A DNA stretch of 64,000 nt, from positions 1 to 64,000 of the forward strand of contig NZ_SLXD01000005.1 in assembly GCF_004340905.1 (NCBI RefSeq), in the 5' to 3' direction. This document shows, piece after piece, positions 17,628 to 27,427 of this stretch (position 1 is its first letter; each line of letters starts with the position of its first letter). The notes under the pieces were generated by a model. That model searched no databases. It was not told the origin of the DNA and saw only the letters and a list, made by a program, of their open reading frames with translations. Position numbers and translations under genes: made by a program. Origin of the DNA: Rubrivivax gelatinosus. Lineage in GTDB: Bacteria > Pseudomonadota > Gammaproteobacteria > Burkholderiales > Burkholderiaceae_C.

Positions 17628-18253
17628 CGCCCGTGGCCGTGCATCGGCGCTGGGCGGCGGGCGTGGCCAGCGCCACGCGCGCGATGGAGCGCCAGGGCCC
17701 CTGCGGCGACGCCGCCGCCTGGTTCGACCTGAGCCCCGCCGGCGCGGCCGCCACGCAGGGCCTGCTGGCCATCGTCGACGGGCTGGGCCACGGCGCGGAA
17801 GCCGCCTGCGCCGCCGACGCCGCAGTGCAGGCGCTCGCCACCGCCCCCGAGGCCAGCCTGCCGGCGCTGATGCAGCGCCTGGACCGCGCGCTCGCCAGCC
17901 TGCGCGGCGCCGCGGTCGGGCTGGTGCGGGTGCAGGGTGACAGGCTGCGCCACGCGGGTGTCGGCAACACACGCTGCATGCGGCTGCGCGACCACCACAT
18001 GCGCCGGCTGCCGTCGCAGAACGGCATCGTCGGTGGCGGCCTGCCGGCGCGGGTGTCGGAGTCCGAGCTGGACCTGTTGCCCGGCGACTGGCTGCTGCTG
18101 TTCAGCGACGGGCTCGACGAGTCGCTGCAGCTGCCGGTGCTGCTGCCCGAATGGGAGCGCGACCCCGGCCTGCTGTGCGCACACCTGCTGCAGCAGGCGG
18201 CGCCAGGCCGCGACGACGCCGGCGTGCTGGTGATGCGCGTCGGAGGCGGCTGA
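17606..18253 (+). CDS. RsbX-like PP2C serine phosphatase
   Basis: 215 residues from ATG 17606, overlapping the previous gene by 22 nt. The minimal PP2C/SpoIIE fold shows CGDAAAWFDL, IVDGLGHGAEA, FSDGLDE and a C-terminal RDDAGVLVM, which supply the metal-binding aspartates. RsbX resets the stressosome by dephosphorylating RsbR and RsbS. Length and gene order (R-S-T-ATPase-X) fit that role. Confidence 0.85.
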   Translation: MVAPAALTPVAVHRRWAAGVASATRAMERQGPCGDAAAWFDLSPAGAAATQGLLAIVDGLGHGAEAACAADAAVQALATAPEASLPALMQRLDRALASLRGAAVGLVRVQGDRLRHAGVGNTRCMRLRDHHMRRLPSQNGIVGGGLPARVSESELDLLPGDWLLLFSDGLDESLQLPVLLPEWERDPGLLCAHLLQQAAPGRDDAGVLVMRVGGG

Positions 18254-19644
18254 TGGACCGCGTCGACGCGCTGCTGCCGCGCTACGTCGAGCTGCTGCGG
18301 CGCATCGCGCTGACCGACAGCGAGCTGGAACACGAGACGGCGCTGGGCGAAGCCACCGAGCTGGCCAAGACCAGCCTGGCCGACGGGCCGGCGATCGACC
18401 AGATGCACGAGCTGCACCGCCGCGCGCAGGTGGCGCTGGCGCAGGCCTGGCGCGATGCGCCGCCCGGCAGCGCCGAACACGCCGGGCGCGAGCGCCTGGT
18501 GCGCGGCGACGCGCTGCCGCTGCTGCTGGCGCTGATGCTGCCGCACGAGCTGGCCCAGCGCGCGCACCACGAGCAGCGCTGGCGGCGCGAGCACGAGACG
18601 CTGGTGGCGATGTTCGAGCAGACCGACGAGATGATCGTCGTACTCGACCTCGACGGCCGGTGCGACGACGTCAACCCGGCCTTCTGCCGCGCCACCGGCT
18701 GGACGCGACGCCAGGCGGTCGAAGGTGCGGGGGCCTGGGCCGAGCCGCCGGGCGGCACCCGGCCCGGCCGCCGCGTCGGCCCGCTGGCCTGCAGCGACGG
18801 CAGCACGCTGAGCGTGCAGTGGTCGATCTCGCCGATCCTGGGGCGCAAGGGCGAACTGCTGAACCACGTCTGCATCGGCCGCGACGTCGGCCGCCAGCAG
18901 CGGCTGGAGGACAGCCTGCGCGAGAACGACAAGCTGCGCGCCGTGGCCACGCTCGCAGGCGGCATCGCGCACGACTTCAACAACCTGCTGGGCTCGATCA
19001 ACGGCCTGGCCGAACTCTGCGAGCTGGAGGCCGTGCCCGGCTCGCGCCAGGCGCGCAACCTGGGCCGCATCCGCCTGGCCGGCGACAAGGCCGCGGCGCT
19101 GGTGCGCCAGATGCTGGACTTCTCGCGCCAGAAGCCGCCGGCGCCGCAGCGCATCGGCCTGGGCGCGTGGCTCGCGCACGCCGAAGGGCTGCTGCGCGCC
19201 GCGCTGCCGCACCAGCAGACGCTGACCATCACCTTGGCCGCGGACAGCAGCGTGCGCATCGACCTGGTGCAGATGGAGCAGGTGCTGCTGAACATCGTGC
19301 GCAACGCCGCCCAGGCGATGGGGCCCGAGCGCGGGCAGGTGCGCATCACCGCGGATCGTGGGCAGCCAGCGACGGTCGACGCGGCGCCCGGCACGGCGCC
19401 GGACTGGGCGCGCGTGAGCATCGCCGACACCGGCAGCGGCATCCCGGCCGAGCTGCTGGGCAAGATCTTCGAGCCCTTCTTCACCACCAAGCCGGTCGGC
19501 GAAGGCACGGGCCTGGGCCTGGCGGCAGCACACGGCATCGTGCGCGCGCACGGCGGCGTGATCGAGGTCGACAGCCAGCCGGGCGAGGGCAGTACCTTCA
19601 GCATCTACCTGCCAGCCGCCGAGGATGGCGAGAGCGCCGGATGA
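18253..19644 (+). CDS. PAS histidine kinase with RsbU-N-like sensor domain
   Basis: 463 residues, start TGATG-overlapping the phosphatase. Residues 1-110 resemble the N-terminal RsbT-binding domain of RsbU (YVELLRRI, ALGEATELAKTSL, MHELHRRAQ, LALMLPHELAQRAHHEQR). A PAS domain follows (about 115-225, DEMIVVLDLDG), then HisKA with phospho-His in LAGGIAHDFNNLLGSI and the HATPase domain (NIVRNAAQAM, IADTGSGIP, EGTGLGLAAAHGIVRAHGG). No membrane segment. It may convert RsbT release into phosphotransfer to one of the receivers of the cluster, replacing the RsbU phosphatase. Confidence 0.88.
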   Translation: MDRVDALLPRYVELLRRIALTDSELEHETALGEATELAKTSLADGPAIDQMHELHRRAQVALAQAWRDAPPGSAEHAGRERLVRGDALPLLLALMLPHELAQRAHHEQRWRREHETLVAMFEQTDEMIVVLDLDGRCDDVNPAFCRATGWTRRQAVEGAGAWAEPPGGTRPGRRVGPLACSDGSTLSVQWSISPILGRKGELLNHVCIGRDVGRQQRLEDSLRENDKLRAVATLAGGIAHDFNNLLGSINGLAELCELEAVPGSRQARNLGRIRLAGDKAAALVRQMLDFSRQKPPAPQRIGLGAWLAHAEGLLRAALPHQQTLTITLAADSSVRIDLVQMEQVLLNIVRNAAQAMGPERGQVRITADRGQPATVDAAPGTAPDWARVSIADTGSGIPAELLGKIFEPFFTTKPVGEGTGLGLAAAHGIVRAHGGVIEVDSQPGEGSTFSIYLPAAEDGESAG

Positions 19645-19653
19645 GGCATTGGC

Positions 19654-19671
19654 GCCGCCGCGGCCGGCGGC
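19654..19671. terminator. GC-rich hairpin between convergent genes
   Basis: GCCGCC-GCGGCC-GGCGGC, a perfect 6-bp stem placed between the end of the signalling cluster (19644) and the end of the convergent SDR gene (19696). There is no T-run, so it is at best a weak bidirectional terminator. Confidence 0.3.
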
Positions 19672-19695
19672 ATCGCAGCGACCAGGCCCCGCCGC

Positions 19696-20514
19696 TCAGG
19701 CGTAGCGCCCCACCAGCCCGCCGTCGACGACCAGCTCGGTGCCGGTGATGTAGGCCGCGGCGTCGCTGAGCAGGAAGGCGCAGGCATGCGCCACCTCCCA
19801 GGCGGTGCCCATGCGGCCCATCGGCACCTGGCGGTCGCGCGCGGCCCGGGCCTCGTCCAGGTCGGCGGCAAAGCGGTCGGCCACGGTCCTGGCGATGCGC
19901 GGCGTGTCGATCAGCCCCGGCACGACGCAGTTCGCGCGCACGCCGCGGCCGGCGTATTCGAGCGCGATCAGCTTCGTGAAGTGCGACAGCGCGGCCTTGG
20001 TCACGCCGTAGGCCAGGTGCGGGTAGCCCAGGTAGCGCAGCCCGGCCACCGACGAGATCGTGACGATGGCGCCGCGCCCGCGCTCGGCCATGCCCGGCAG
20101 CACCTGCTGCGCCGCCGTCAGCAGGCTGCGCACGTTGACGGCGTGGATGCGGTCCAGGTCGGCCGCGCTCGTCTCCATCGGCCCGCCGGTCTTGCCGATG
20201 CCGACGTTGTGGTGCAGCGCGTCGACCGGGCCGAAGTGCTCCGCCGCCTCCGCGAAGATGCGCACGATGTCGGCCTCCTGCGCCATGTCGCCGACGAAGG
20301 TCTCGGCGCTGCCGCCCTCGGCGCGGATCAGCGCGCTGGTCTCGTCGGCCGAGCCGCGGTCGCGGTCGGCGACGCAGACCTTCGCGCCCAGGCGCGCATA
20401 GGTGATGCAGGCCGCACGGCCGATGCTGAAACCCGGCCCGGCCGAGCCGCCGCCAGCGACGAAGACGACGCGGCCTTCCAGGCTCAAGGGCATTGCGGTT
20501 GGCATCGCGTTCAT
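19696..20514 (-). CDS. SDR-family NAD(P)-dependent dehydrogenase
   Basis: 272 residues. The Rossmann nucleotide-binding loop is slightly unusual (VAGGGSAGPGFSIGRA) but the catalytic S, Y and K are present (TISSVAGL, YGVTK), as are NVG (usually NAG) and the C-terminal GTELVVDGG. It should oxidise or reduce a hydroxyacyl or alcohol substrate. Last gene of the catabolic operon, overlapping the upstream SDR by 4 nt. Confidence 0.9.
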   Translation of the reverse strand: MNAMPTAMPLSLEGRVVFVAGGGSAGPGFSIGRAACITYARLGAKVCVADRDRGSADETSALIRAEGGSAETFVGDMAQEADIVRIFAEAAEHFGPVDALHHNVGIGKTGGPMETSAADLDRIHAVNVRSLLTAAQQVLPGMAERGRGAIVTISSVAGLRYLGYPHLAYGVTKAALSHFTKLIALEYAGRGVRANCVVPGLIDTPRIARTVADRFAADLDEARAARDRQVPMGRMGTAWEVAHACAFLLSDAAAYITGTELVVDGGLVGRYA

Positions 20515-21233
20515 GCCGCCAGCCCCACCGTCATGCCGCCGCAGACGTACAGCACCTGCCCGGTGACGAAGCCCGCGCGCGAGTCGAGCAGCGAGGCGAC
20601 CATGTGCGCCACTTCGGCGGGCTGGCCCATGCGCCGCAGCGGGATCGTGTCGACGATCTGCTGCGTGGCCGGCGCGCCCGGCGGGTTGACGCGGTCGAAC
20701 AGCGGCGAGGCGATAGGCCCGGGGCCGATGGCGTTGACGGTGATGCCGTGCGGCCCGAGTTCGAGCGCCATCGTCTTCGCCAGGCCGTGCAGCGCGGCCT
20801 TGCTGGCCGCATAGGCGCTGCGTGTGGCCTTGCCGACGGCGGCGCGGCTGCTGATGTGCACGATGCGGCCGAAACGCGCCGCCTTCATGCCCGGCAGCAA
20901 CGCCTGCGCGCAGACGATGGAGCCGCCGACGTTGAGCGCCATCACGGCCTGCAGGTCGGCCAGCTCGGTCTCCTCGAACGAAGCCGGGCGCACGATGCCG
21001 GCGTTGTTGACGAGGCGCGTGATCGGGCCTTCGCGCTCGAGCACCGCGGCCAGCGCCGCCCGCAGGCCGGGTTCGTCGGTCAGGTCGGCCTGCACGAAGA
21101 CCTCGTCGGCGTGCGGCGCGGCGGCGGGCTGCAGGTCGAGGTTGACGACGCGATAGCCGTCGGCCCGCAGGCGCTCGACCATCGCCCGGCCCAGGCCGTG
21201 GCTGCCGCCGGTGACGAGCACACGTTCAGCCAT
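20511..21233 (-). CDS. SDR-family oxidoreductase (FabG-like)
   Basis: 240 residues from ATG 21233, where similarity to the family begins (MAERVLVTGGSHGLGRAM). NNAG (LVNNAGI), catalytic HISSRAAV and YAASK, and the C-terminal GQVLYVCGG are all present. FabG-like 3-oxoacyl/hydroxyacyl reductases of this size often work on CoA thioesters, fitting the ligase and lyase upstream. It overlaps the lyase gene by 8 nt. Confidence 0.9.
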   Translation of the reverse strand: MAERVLVTGGSHGLGRAMVERLRADGYRVVNLDLQPAAAPHADEVFVQADLTDEPGLRAALAAVLEREGPITRLVNNAGIVRPASFEETELADLQAVMALNVGGSIVCAQALLPGMKAARFGRIVHISSRAAVGKATRSAYAASKAALHGLAKTMALELGPHGITVNAIGPGPIASPLFDRVNPPGAPATQQIVDTIPLRRMGQPAEVAHMVASLLDSRAGFVTGQVLYVCGGMTVGLAA

Positions 21234-22005
21234 GGTCGATGACCGTCGGCATCGCGTGCTCCACGGTGTCCCAGATGAAGCGGCCCGAAGGGCTTTGCTG
21301 TTCCTCGACGATGTGCGCCACCAGCCCGGCGGCACGCGAGATCACCGCGAAGCCGCGCATCACGCCGGTGGGCACGCCGATCTCGCCCAGCAGCGCGGCG
21401 ACCGCGCCGGTGGCGTTGATCGTGATCGCGCGGCCCGCCACCTCGTCGACCGCGGCCGACAGCGTCATCAGCGCGGCGACCTTGTCGCCCTTCAGGTCGG
21501 GCTCGGCACGGCCCATCTCCAGCAGCTTGTAGGCGCGCGGGTCCACCGGCTTGTGCAGATGGTGGCCGAAACCCGGCACCGCGCTGCGTTCGGCCTTGTG
21601 CTGGCGCGCGATGGCCAGCGCCTCGGCCTTCTGCGCGTCGGCATCGCCCGCCGCCTGGATGCGGTCGAGCAGGCGCGAGCAGTTCTCCATCGTGCCGACG
21701 AAGCTGCTGCCCACCGCCAGCAGCCCGGCCGAGACGGCGCCCTGCAGGTTCTCGGGCGCGCTCATGTAGATCAGCCGCGTGGCGATGGCGCTGGGCGTCA
21801 GGCCGTGCTCCATCAGCACGATCAGCACCGCGTCGACGATGCGCATGTCCACCGGGCGCGGTTCGCGCGCCAGGATCTGCATCACCATCACCTCGGTGAA
21901 CGTGCGCCGGCCCAGCAGGTCTTCGACGAGGTTCTTGTCGCGGTAGTGCAGGCTGGTCAGCGTGTGGCTGCACAGGCGGGTCTCGGGCACCTTCTGGGTC
22001 GTCAT
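21226..22005 (-). CDS. citryl-CoA lyase / citrate-synthase-family enzyme
   Basis: 259 residues from ATG 22005, overlapping the ligase stop (ATGA). It lacks the large N-terminal domain of citrate synthase but keeps the citrate-synthase active-site region (AVPGFGHHLHKPVDPRA) and the C-terminal segment (NATGAVAALLGEIGVP, ISRAAGLVAHIVEE). Short proteins of this type are annotated as citryl-CoA lyases and split 3-hydroxy-acyl-CoA into acetyl-CoA and an oxo acid. The true substrate is not readable from the sequence. Confidence 0.8.
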   Translation of the reverse strand: MTTQKVPETRLCSHTLTSLHYRDKNLVEDLLGRRTFTEVMVMQILAREPRPVDMRIVDAVLIVLMEHGLTPSAIATRLIYMSAPENLQGAVSAGLLAVGSSFVGTMENCSRLLDRIQAAGDADAQKAEALAIARQHKAERSAVPGFGHHLHKPVDPRAYKLLEMGRAEPDLKGDKVAALMTLSAAVDEVAGRAITINATGAVAALLGEIGVPTGVMRGFAVISRAAGLVAHIVEEQQSPSGRFIWDTVEHAMPTVIDHG

Positions 22006-23543
22006 GTCGGGTCTCCGGATGTGGGTGCCGAAGACTCCAGCGCCATCTGGCGCACCTCGGTCTTCAGCACCTTGCCCACCGGCGAGCGCGGCAGGCTGGC
22101 GTGGAAGTGGATGTGTTTGGGCGTCTGCACGGGGCCCAGCTTCTCGCGCACCCAGGCGATCAGCTCGGCTGCCGTGGCGGTGGCGCCGGCGCGCAGCTGC
22201 ACCGCGGCCTGCACGGCCTCGCCCCATTTGTCGTCGGGAATGCCGAAGACGGCGCACTCGTGCACCGCGGGGTGCTGGCCGAGCGCGTTTTCGACGTCGA
22301 TCGGGTAGACGTTGAAGCCGCCGGTGATGACCAGCTCCTTCAGCCTGTCCTTCAGGAACAGATAACCGCGCTCGTCGATCAGCCCGCGGTCGCCGGTGTG
22401 CAGCCAGCCGTCGACCAGCGTCTCGGCGGTCTTGTCGGGCAGCCGCCAGTAGCCGCTCATCACCAGGTCGCCGCGCGCGACGACCTCGCCGATCTCGCCG
22501 GGCGGCAGCAGCCTGCCGTCGGGCGCCATGATCTCGACGTCGCTGAACCAGCTGCGCCGGCCCACGCTGGCCCAGTTGTCTTCGTCGTCGAAGTCCTCGG
22601 GCCGCATCAGCGTCAGGATCTGCGGCGCCTCGGTCTGGCCGTAGGTGGTGCCCAGCACCGGGCCGAAGAAGGCACGCACCTGGCGGATCTTCTCCGGCGG
22701 CATCGGCGCGCCGCCGTAGATCAGCCGGCGCAGCCGCGGGTAGTCGGCGCGGCTGCTGCCGGGCAGGGCCATCAGCATGTAGACCAGCGTGGGCGGCATG
22801 AAGCAGCAGGTGCCGGCGCGGTCACGAAAAGCCGCGCGCACCGCCTCGGCACCGGCCTGGGCCAGCACGACGTGGCAGCCGCCCTGCGCCAGGATCGGCA
22901 TCACGTAGGTGCCGGTGCCGTGCGTGATCGGCGCGGCCAGCACGTAGCGCTCGTGCTCGTCGAAGCCCCAGCCGTGGATCTGGTTGGTGATGTTGGCCAG
23001 CCAGGCGCGGTAGGGCTGCATCACGCCCTTGGGCGCGCCGGTGGTGCCGCCGGTGAACTTGATGGCCTGCGTGTCGCCGTCCTTCAGGCCCAGCGCGGCG
23101 AGGTCGATGCGCGGTGCGCCCGCGTGCCGCGCGATCAGCGTGGCCAGCGTCGGCTGCGCATCGTCGCCGGGTGCGCCGGTCCAGATGCGCTGCGTGTTCG
23201 CCGCGGCGAGCAGCGCCGCGCTGTCCGGATCGACGACGACGATGCTCGGCTGGGTGATGTCGACGATGCGCTGGATCTCGGGCGCCGTGCTCTTCACGTT
23301 CAGCGGCACCCAGACCTTGCCGGCGGCCAGCGTGGCCAGGAACGCGAGCAGGTGCTCGCGCGAGTTCCTGGCCAGGATGCCGACGCGGCTGCCGGGCGTG
23401 GCGTCGAGCGCGCACAGGCCCGCGGCCAGCGCCGCCACCTCGCCGGCCAGCACGGCGTAGCTGGTCAGGCCTTCGGGCGCGTCGATCGCGCTGCGCTCGG
23501 GCCAGCGCGCCGCTGCGCGCCAGAAAAAGTCGATCGGGAACAT
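22002..23543 (-). CDS. AMP-dependent acyl-CoA synthetase
   Basis: 513 residues, ANL superfamily. The P-loop-like A3 motif is FTGGTTGAPKGV, A5 is TTYGQTEAP, A7/A8 are HTGDRGLIDERGYLFLKDR followed by LVITGGFNVYP, and the catalytic lysine is near the C-terminus (RSPVGKVLK). It activates a carboxylic acid to its CoA thioester via an acyl-adenylate. First enzyme step of the operon, directly after the gene for the solute-binding protein. Confidence 0.92.
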   Translation of the reverse strand: MFPIDFFWRAAARWPERSAIDAPEGLTSYAVLAGEVAALAAGLCALDATPGSRVGILARNSREHLLAFLATLAAGKVWVPLNVKSTAPEIQRIVDITQPSIVVVDPDSAALLAAANTQRIWTGAPGDDAQPTLATLIARHAGAPRIDLAALGLKDGDTQAIKFTGGTTGAPKGVMQPYRAWLANITNQIHGWGFDEHERYVLAAPITHGTGTYVMPILAQGGCHVVLAQAGAEAVRAAFRDRAGTCCFMPPTLVYMLMALPGSSRADYPRLRRLIYGGAPMPPEKIRQVRAFFGPVLGTTYGQTEAPQILTLMRPEDFDDEDNWASVGRRSWFSDVEIMAPDGRLLPPGEIGEVVARGDLVMSGYWRLPDKTAETLVDGWLHTGDRGLIDERGYLFLKDRLKELVITGGFNVYPIDVENALGQHPAVHECAVFGIPDDKWGEAVQAAVQLRAGATATAAELIAWVREKLGPVQTPKHIHFHASLPRSPVGKVLKTEVRQMALESSAPTSGDPT

Positions 23544-23567
23544 GGAATCCTCGTGTCGGCTCGGCCG

Positions 23568-24548
23568 TCAGTCCGCCTTGGCGCCCGAGGCCTTGACCAC
23601 GGCGTTCCAGCGCTTGATCTCGGCGCTGGCGAACTTGCGCATGTCGGCCGGCGAGCCGCCCGCCGGCGTGGCGCCCATCTCGGCCAGGCGCTTCTTCACC
23701 TCGGGCAGCGCCAGCACCTTGGCCAGTTCGGCGTTGAGCTTGCTGACGATGGCCGCCGGCGTGCCGGCGGGTGCGGCCAGGCCGAACCAGCTCTGCACGT
23801 CGAAGTCGGCGTAGCCCGACTCGATGAAGGTCGGCACGTCGGGCAGCAGCGGCGAACGCTGCGGGCTGGTGATCGCGATCGGGCGCAGCCGGCCGCTCTG
23901 GATGTGCGGCATCGCCGACGGCGCGTTGTCGAACATGCTCTGCACCTGGCCGCCGAGCAGGTCGCTCACCGCCGGCGCGCTGCCGCGGTAGGGCACGTGC
24001 AGCATGTTCAGCTTGGTCATCATCTTGAACATCTCGCCGGACAAGTGGATGGACGAGCCGCTGCCCGACGACGCGAAGGAGACGCCCTGCGGCTGCGCCT
24101 TCGTGTAGGCCACGTACTCGGCCAGCGTCTTCACCGGCACGTCCTTGTTGACGACCAGGATGTTGGGCACCTTGGCGATCAGGCCGATGGGCTCGAAGTC
24201 CTTCTCGGGGTCGTAGCCGAGCTTGGGGTACAGCGTCGCGTTGATCGTGTTGGCGATCGTGTAGACGTAGAGCGTGTAGCCGTCGGCCGGAGAACGCGCC
24301 ACCGCTTCGGCGCCGACGTTGCTGTTGGCACCGGCGCGGTTGTCGATGACCACCGTCTGGCCCAGGCTGTCGCCGAGCTTCTGGCCGACCAGGCGCGCGA
24401 TGACGTCGGTGGCGCCGCCGGCGGCGTAGCCGACGACCAGCTTGATCGGCTTGTTCGGGTAGGCGGGCTGGGCCAGGGCGGGCAGCGCGGCGCCGGCCCC
24501 GGCCAGGGCAGCAGCGGCGATCCAGGTGCGGCGGGTGATCCGGGTCAT
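23568..24548 (-). CDS. Bug-family (TctC-like) periplasmic solute-binding protein
   Basis: 326 residues. Tat/Sec-like signal with twin arginine (TRITRRTWIAAAALAGAGAALPALA), then the family hallmarks YPNKPIKLVVGYAAGGATDVIAR and IDNRAGANSNVGAEAVARSPADGYTL. Bug proteins bind organic acids for tripartite tricarboxylate transporters; no TctA/TctB membrane genes are encoded here, as is common for the many orphan Bug genes of Burkholderiales. It is the first gene of the operon, with GGAGACACGAC just before its ATG. Confidence 0.93.
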   Translation of the reverse strand: MTRITRRTWIAAAALAGAGAALPALAQPAYPNKPIKLVVGYAAGGATDVIARLVGQKLGDSLGQTVVIDNRAGANSNVGAEAVARSPADGYTLYVYTIANTINATLYPKLGYDPEKDFEPIGLIAKVPNILVVNKDVPVKTLAEYVAYTKAQPQGVSFASSGSGSSIHLSGEMFKMMTKLNMLHVPYRGSAPAVSDLLGGQVQSMFDNAPSAMPHIQSGRLRPIAITSPQRSPLLPDVPTFIESGYADFDVQSWFGLAAPAGTPAAIVSKLNAELAKVLALPEVKKRLAEMGATPAGGSPADMRKFASAEIKRWNAVVKASGAKAD

Positions 24549-24616
24549 GTCGTGTCTCCTTCGTATGGCGGCGAGCCCGCGGTGTGCGGCGCTGCGACCT
24601 GAGAAAATTCTTCGTG

Positions 24617-25447
24617 ATGGGGTCCGACAACACGCCTTCGAACGTCCGCCCAGCGGACGAACTTCGGGATAGTCCCAGGCCGCCGGGCGCGCGCGAGCAG
24701 CCGCCCGACGGTGAAGGCCGCACGCTGCGCCGCGGCCTGCTGCTGCTGGACCGGCTGCAGCGCGCCGGCGACGCCGGCCTGCGCGTGGTGGAGCTGTGCC
24801 GCGCCAGCGGCCTGCAGCGCGCCACCGTGCACCGGCTGCTGGCGACGCTGCTGGACACCGGCCACGTGCAGCGCAGCGGGCGCTTCCACTACGTCGCCGC
24901 GGTGCGGCGCGAGGCGCAAGGGGCCGGGGCCTCGGACCTGGCGCGGCGCATCGCGCCGGTGCTGGCGCGCGTCAGCAAGGGCTGTGGCGACGCGGCCTTC
25001 GCCGTCGTGCGCGAGGGGCACAGCTCCTGGTGCATCGCGCGCCACGTCGGGACCTACCCGGTGCAGATCCTGTCGGTACAGGTCGGCGCGCGCCAGCCGC
25101 TGGGCGTGGGCGCGGCCGGGCTGGCGCTGCTGGCGGCCTTGCCCGACGACGAGGCCCAGGCCGCGATCCACGCCCACGGCGTGGTGCTGGCGCGCTACGG
25201 CGGCATGACGCCCGAGCGCCTGGAACTGCTGGTGCGCAACACGCGCGAACGCGGCTGGGCGGTGGTCGGCAACCACGCGGTGCAAGGCGCGCTCGGCGTC
25301 GGCCGCGCCGTCTGCGACGCCGAGGGCCAGCCGCTGGCCGGCATCAGCGTGGCCGCGAGCACGGCGCGCATGACGAGCCACCGGCAGCGGTGGATCGCGG
25401 GCTTGATGAAGGAGGCGTTGGAGGACTGGGACCGAGGCGCAGCCTGA
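24617..25447 (+). CDS. IclR-family transcriptional regulator
   Basis: 276 residues from ATG 24617 (an in-frame GTG at 24584 would lengthen it by 11). Winged HTH about 30-95 (LRVVELCRASGLQRATVHRLLATLLDTGHVQRS), then the IclR effector domain (RVSKGCGDAAFAVVREG, ARQPLGVGAAGLALLAALP, TRERGWAVVGNHAVQGALGVG). Divergent from the Bug/ligase operon with a 68-nt gap, so it most likely controls that operon in response to its substrate. Confidence 0.92.
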   Translation: MGSDNTPSNVRPADELRDSPRPPGAREQPPDGEGRTLRRGLLLLDRLQRAGDAGLRVVELCRASGLQRATVHRLLATLLDTGHVQRSGRFHYVAAVRREAQGAGASDLARRIAPVLARVSKGCGDAAFAVVREGHSSWCIARHVGTYPVQILSVQVGARQPLGVGAAGLALLAALPDDEAQAAIHAHGVVLARYGGMTPERLELLVRNTRERGWAVVGNHAVQGALGVGRAVCDAEGQPLAGISVAASTARMTSHRQRWIAGLMKEALEDWDRGAA

Positions 25448-25507
25448 CGTCGCGGGATCGCGGGACGAGCGCCCGAGCCCCCTCCACGCAGGGACCTCGG
25501 CGCCGAC

Positions 25508-26583
25508 CTACCCGGCATCGCCCGTGGCCGGCCAGCTCAGCCACACCGCGCTGCCGCCGTCCGGCAGCGCCCGGTGGCCCACGCGCCCGCCGTGCGCCCG
25601 GGCGATCGCCTTGACGACCGCCAGCCCCAGCCCGCTGCCGCCGCTGCGGCGCGAGCGCGACGGGTCGCCGCGGCGGAAGGCCTCGAACAGCTGGCCTTCC
25701 AGCTCGGGCGGGATGCCGGGGCCGGCGTCTTCGACCGCCAGCGTCGCCCAGCCTTCGTGCAGCCGCGCGCGCACGTGCAGGGCGCCGGGGTCGGCGTGCA
25801 TCAGCGTGTTCTCCAGCAGCGCCATCAGCGCCTGGCGGATGCGCACCGGGTCGCAGTCGACCGCGGCCGGCAGCTCCAGATCGAGCGCGAGCGTGAAACC
25901 GCGCGCCGCCAGCCGCGCCTCGACGGCGTGCACGACGGCCGCGATCTCCGCGCCCAGGTCGGCCGGCGTGCGCTGCAGGTCGAGGTGGCCGCTGTCGGTC
26001 AGGCTCAGCACGCGCAGGTCCTCGATCAGCCGGTTCAGGCCCTCGACCTGGCGCAGCAGGCTCTCGAAGAGCTGCGGCTCCGGCGCGAACACTCCTTCGG
26101 TCAGCCCCTGCAGCCGCCCGCGCAGCACCGTCACCGGCGTGCGCAGTTCGTGGGCGATGGCGGCGCTCCAGAAGCGGCGTTCCTCGGCCATGGTCTGCAG
26201 CCGCTCGGCCATCGTGTTGAAGTCGCCAACCAGCCGCGAGGCCTCGCCCAGCGACGGGTCGTCGCTGGCGGCACGCGCCTGGAGATTGCCTTCGGCGACC
26301 TCGCGCAGGCTTTCGGCCACCGAGTTCAGCGGCCGCAGGATGCGGCGCGACAGCCGCGTCGCCGCCAGGATCGCGATCGCCAGCGCCGCGGCCGTCGTCG
26401 CCAGCATCCAGGCCACCTCGGCACGGTTGGGCACCCAGCTGTCGGAGATGCTCGACGGCGAGTAGGTCATGAAGAACGCATAGAAGGCGTACGAACCCAG
26501 CACCGACAGCAGGATGACGGCCAGCGCCAGCGCCGCCATCGCCAGCACGATCTGGCGCCTGAGCCCGGAGGCCGCGGCGGCGC

Positions 26584-26587
<4 letters not shown>
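25508..26587 (-). CDS. sensor histidine kinase (BaeS-like)
   Basis: 359 residues. Two membrane segments (about 12-40 and 58-80) enclose a very short periplasmic loop of about 20 residues (TYSPSSISDSWVPN). HAMP follows (about 75-130), then HisKA with H146 (AAIAHELRTPVTVLRG) and HATPase (LLENTLMHADPG, VEDAGPGIP, GGSGLGLAVVKAIARAHGG). It overlaps the response regulator gene by 4 nt. The tiny loop suggests sensing inside the membrane or of envelope stress, as in BaeS and similar efflux regulators. Confidence 0.92.
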
Positions 26588-27303
<716 letters not shown>

Positions 27304-27427
27304 CGCGTCTCCTCGGTTCGCCTCCATCGTATCTCCACAAAACCTCGATCGTCCCGCAGCCCGGCGCCACGACACTGCCGCGCCTCGACGCGCCGGGCCT
27401 TCCTTGGCGCGCGCTCTGGGTGTGGAC

